NCBI GenBank assembly: GCA_018667995.1
Contig: JABIQT010001028.1
Span: forward strand, 1 to 6,449
DNA length: 6,449 nt
From: Candidatus Latescibacterota bacterium
Lineage (GTDB): Bacteria > JAAXHH01 > JABIQT01
Direction: 5' to 3'
Under the pieces are notes generated by a model. The model did no database searches and was not told the origin of the DNA. It saw only the letters and a program-made list of their open reading frames with translations. Below, one piece after another: positions 6,022 to 6,449 of this stretch. The first letter of the stretch is position 1. The number at the start of each line of letters is the position of its first letter. A program made the position numbers and the translations under genes.

Positions 6022-6449
6022 CAATTCGCACTTTTTCTTAGCAGGAATGGTGAGCGGCAACTTGCGATCGAAAAATTGGAGGAGGTGCTACGGGTCTACC
6101 GAGAAAGCTTTGGAGTCAATAATCCAAACGTAGCTCGAAGATTAAATGATTTAGCAAGAGCGCAGCGTGATGTGGGAGAAACGGATGCTGCAAAAGAATC
6201 AATGTACAAAGCGCAGCGGATCTTTGGCCAGGTTGAGGAGAACTATGGAAAAGCAACTTACAGGGCCAATGTTCTGCATCACTCAATCTGCCTTCATATT
6301 TTGTCCGCCTTGGAATTTAATAGCGGAAATAAAGAGAAGGGGCTCGAATTAATCTGCAACGCGGGAAAACTCTTGGTCAAGAATGCATCCAAAGAAGGTG
6401 GGGACCTTGCTTCGGAAGAGGGGAGAAAACTGATGATTATGGAGACTCT
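6022..6449 (+). CDS. TPR-repeat protein fragment; 5' end unclear, 3' end outside window
   Basis: The plus-strand frame through GAA 6070 is open to the right edge and reads as tetratricopeptide repeats of the 42-residue, kinesin-light-chain-like type. RNGERQLAIEKLEEVL and DVGETDAAKESMYKAQ align in the same register (G15, A20, L/M24, V/A27), with the two A20 positions exactly 42 residues apart; a third, looser repeat contains NSGNKEKGLELICNAG. TPRs mediate protein-protein contact; nothing else about the role can be said. The frame has no ATG, GTG or TTG between the stop at 5860 and TTG 6076/GTG 6085, yet the first repeat already begins near 6022, so the 5' part seems missing. Composition is lower in GC than the minus-strand genes (26/60 and 25/60 in two lines counted), and AGA and TTA codons appear. 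It diverges from the cytochrome b gene. Confidence 0.65.

Noticed and set aside
5986-6060. N-terminal extension of cytochrome b to TTG 6060
   Set aside because: The added residues are not membrane-like, the start would be TTG without a ribosome site, and the region overlaps the TPR-coding frame on the other strand.
6047-6108. ATG at 6047 as start of the TPR gene
   Set aside because: It is in a different frame from the repeats and its translation soon reaches a stop, with no TPR pattern.

Overview
This window looks like a chromosomal stretch from a Gram-negative bacterium. The signs are an exported lipoprotein with a lipobox, a membrane b-type cytochrome paired with a periplasmic multihaem c-type cytochrome, and surface-glycan style enzymes. 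Phylum cannot be fixed from the sequence; base composition is close to balanced and the protein types would fit an environmental anaerobe or facultative anaerobe, but that is inference.

Nearly everything is on the minus strand, read from right to left: a five-helix dihaem cytochrome b (5985-5188), a membrane-anchored trihaem cytochrome c (5179-4859), a TPR-type lipoprotein with an acidic tail (4791-4219), a response regulator whose GGDEF domain is degenerate (4163-3186), a DegT/DnrJ/EryC1/StrS-family PLP enzyme (3167-1968), a radical SAM protein with an incomplete SPASM-like tail (1813-644), and the N-terminal half of a GT4-type glycosyltransferase that runs off the left edge (591-1). Gaps are 8, 67, 55, 18, 154 and 52 bases, so all seven could lie in one transcript. 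The 154-base gap before the radical SAM gene is the exception: it holds two perfect inverted repeats and may carry its own control element.

Functionally the run has two halves. The right half is an electron-transfer pair in the inner membrane plus an outer-membrane-type lipoprotein. The left half (PLP enzyme, radical SAM, glycosyltransferase) resembles part of a polysaccharide or glycoconjugate locus. The response regulator sits between them, 18 bases from the PLP-enzyme gene. It keeps a c-di-GMP I-site-like RxxD but has lost the GGDEF signature, so it may sense c-di-GMP rather than make it.

At the right edge, on the plus strand, is a 42-residue-type TPR protein fragment (about 6022-6449) with lower GC. 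Its reading frame has no normal start codon where the repeats begin, which suggests a 5'-truncated gene or a rearrangement junction just upstream of the cytochrome b gene. No tRNA, rRNA, CRISPR array, transposase or convincing intrinsic terminator was seen.
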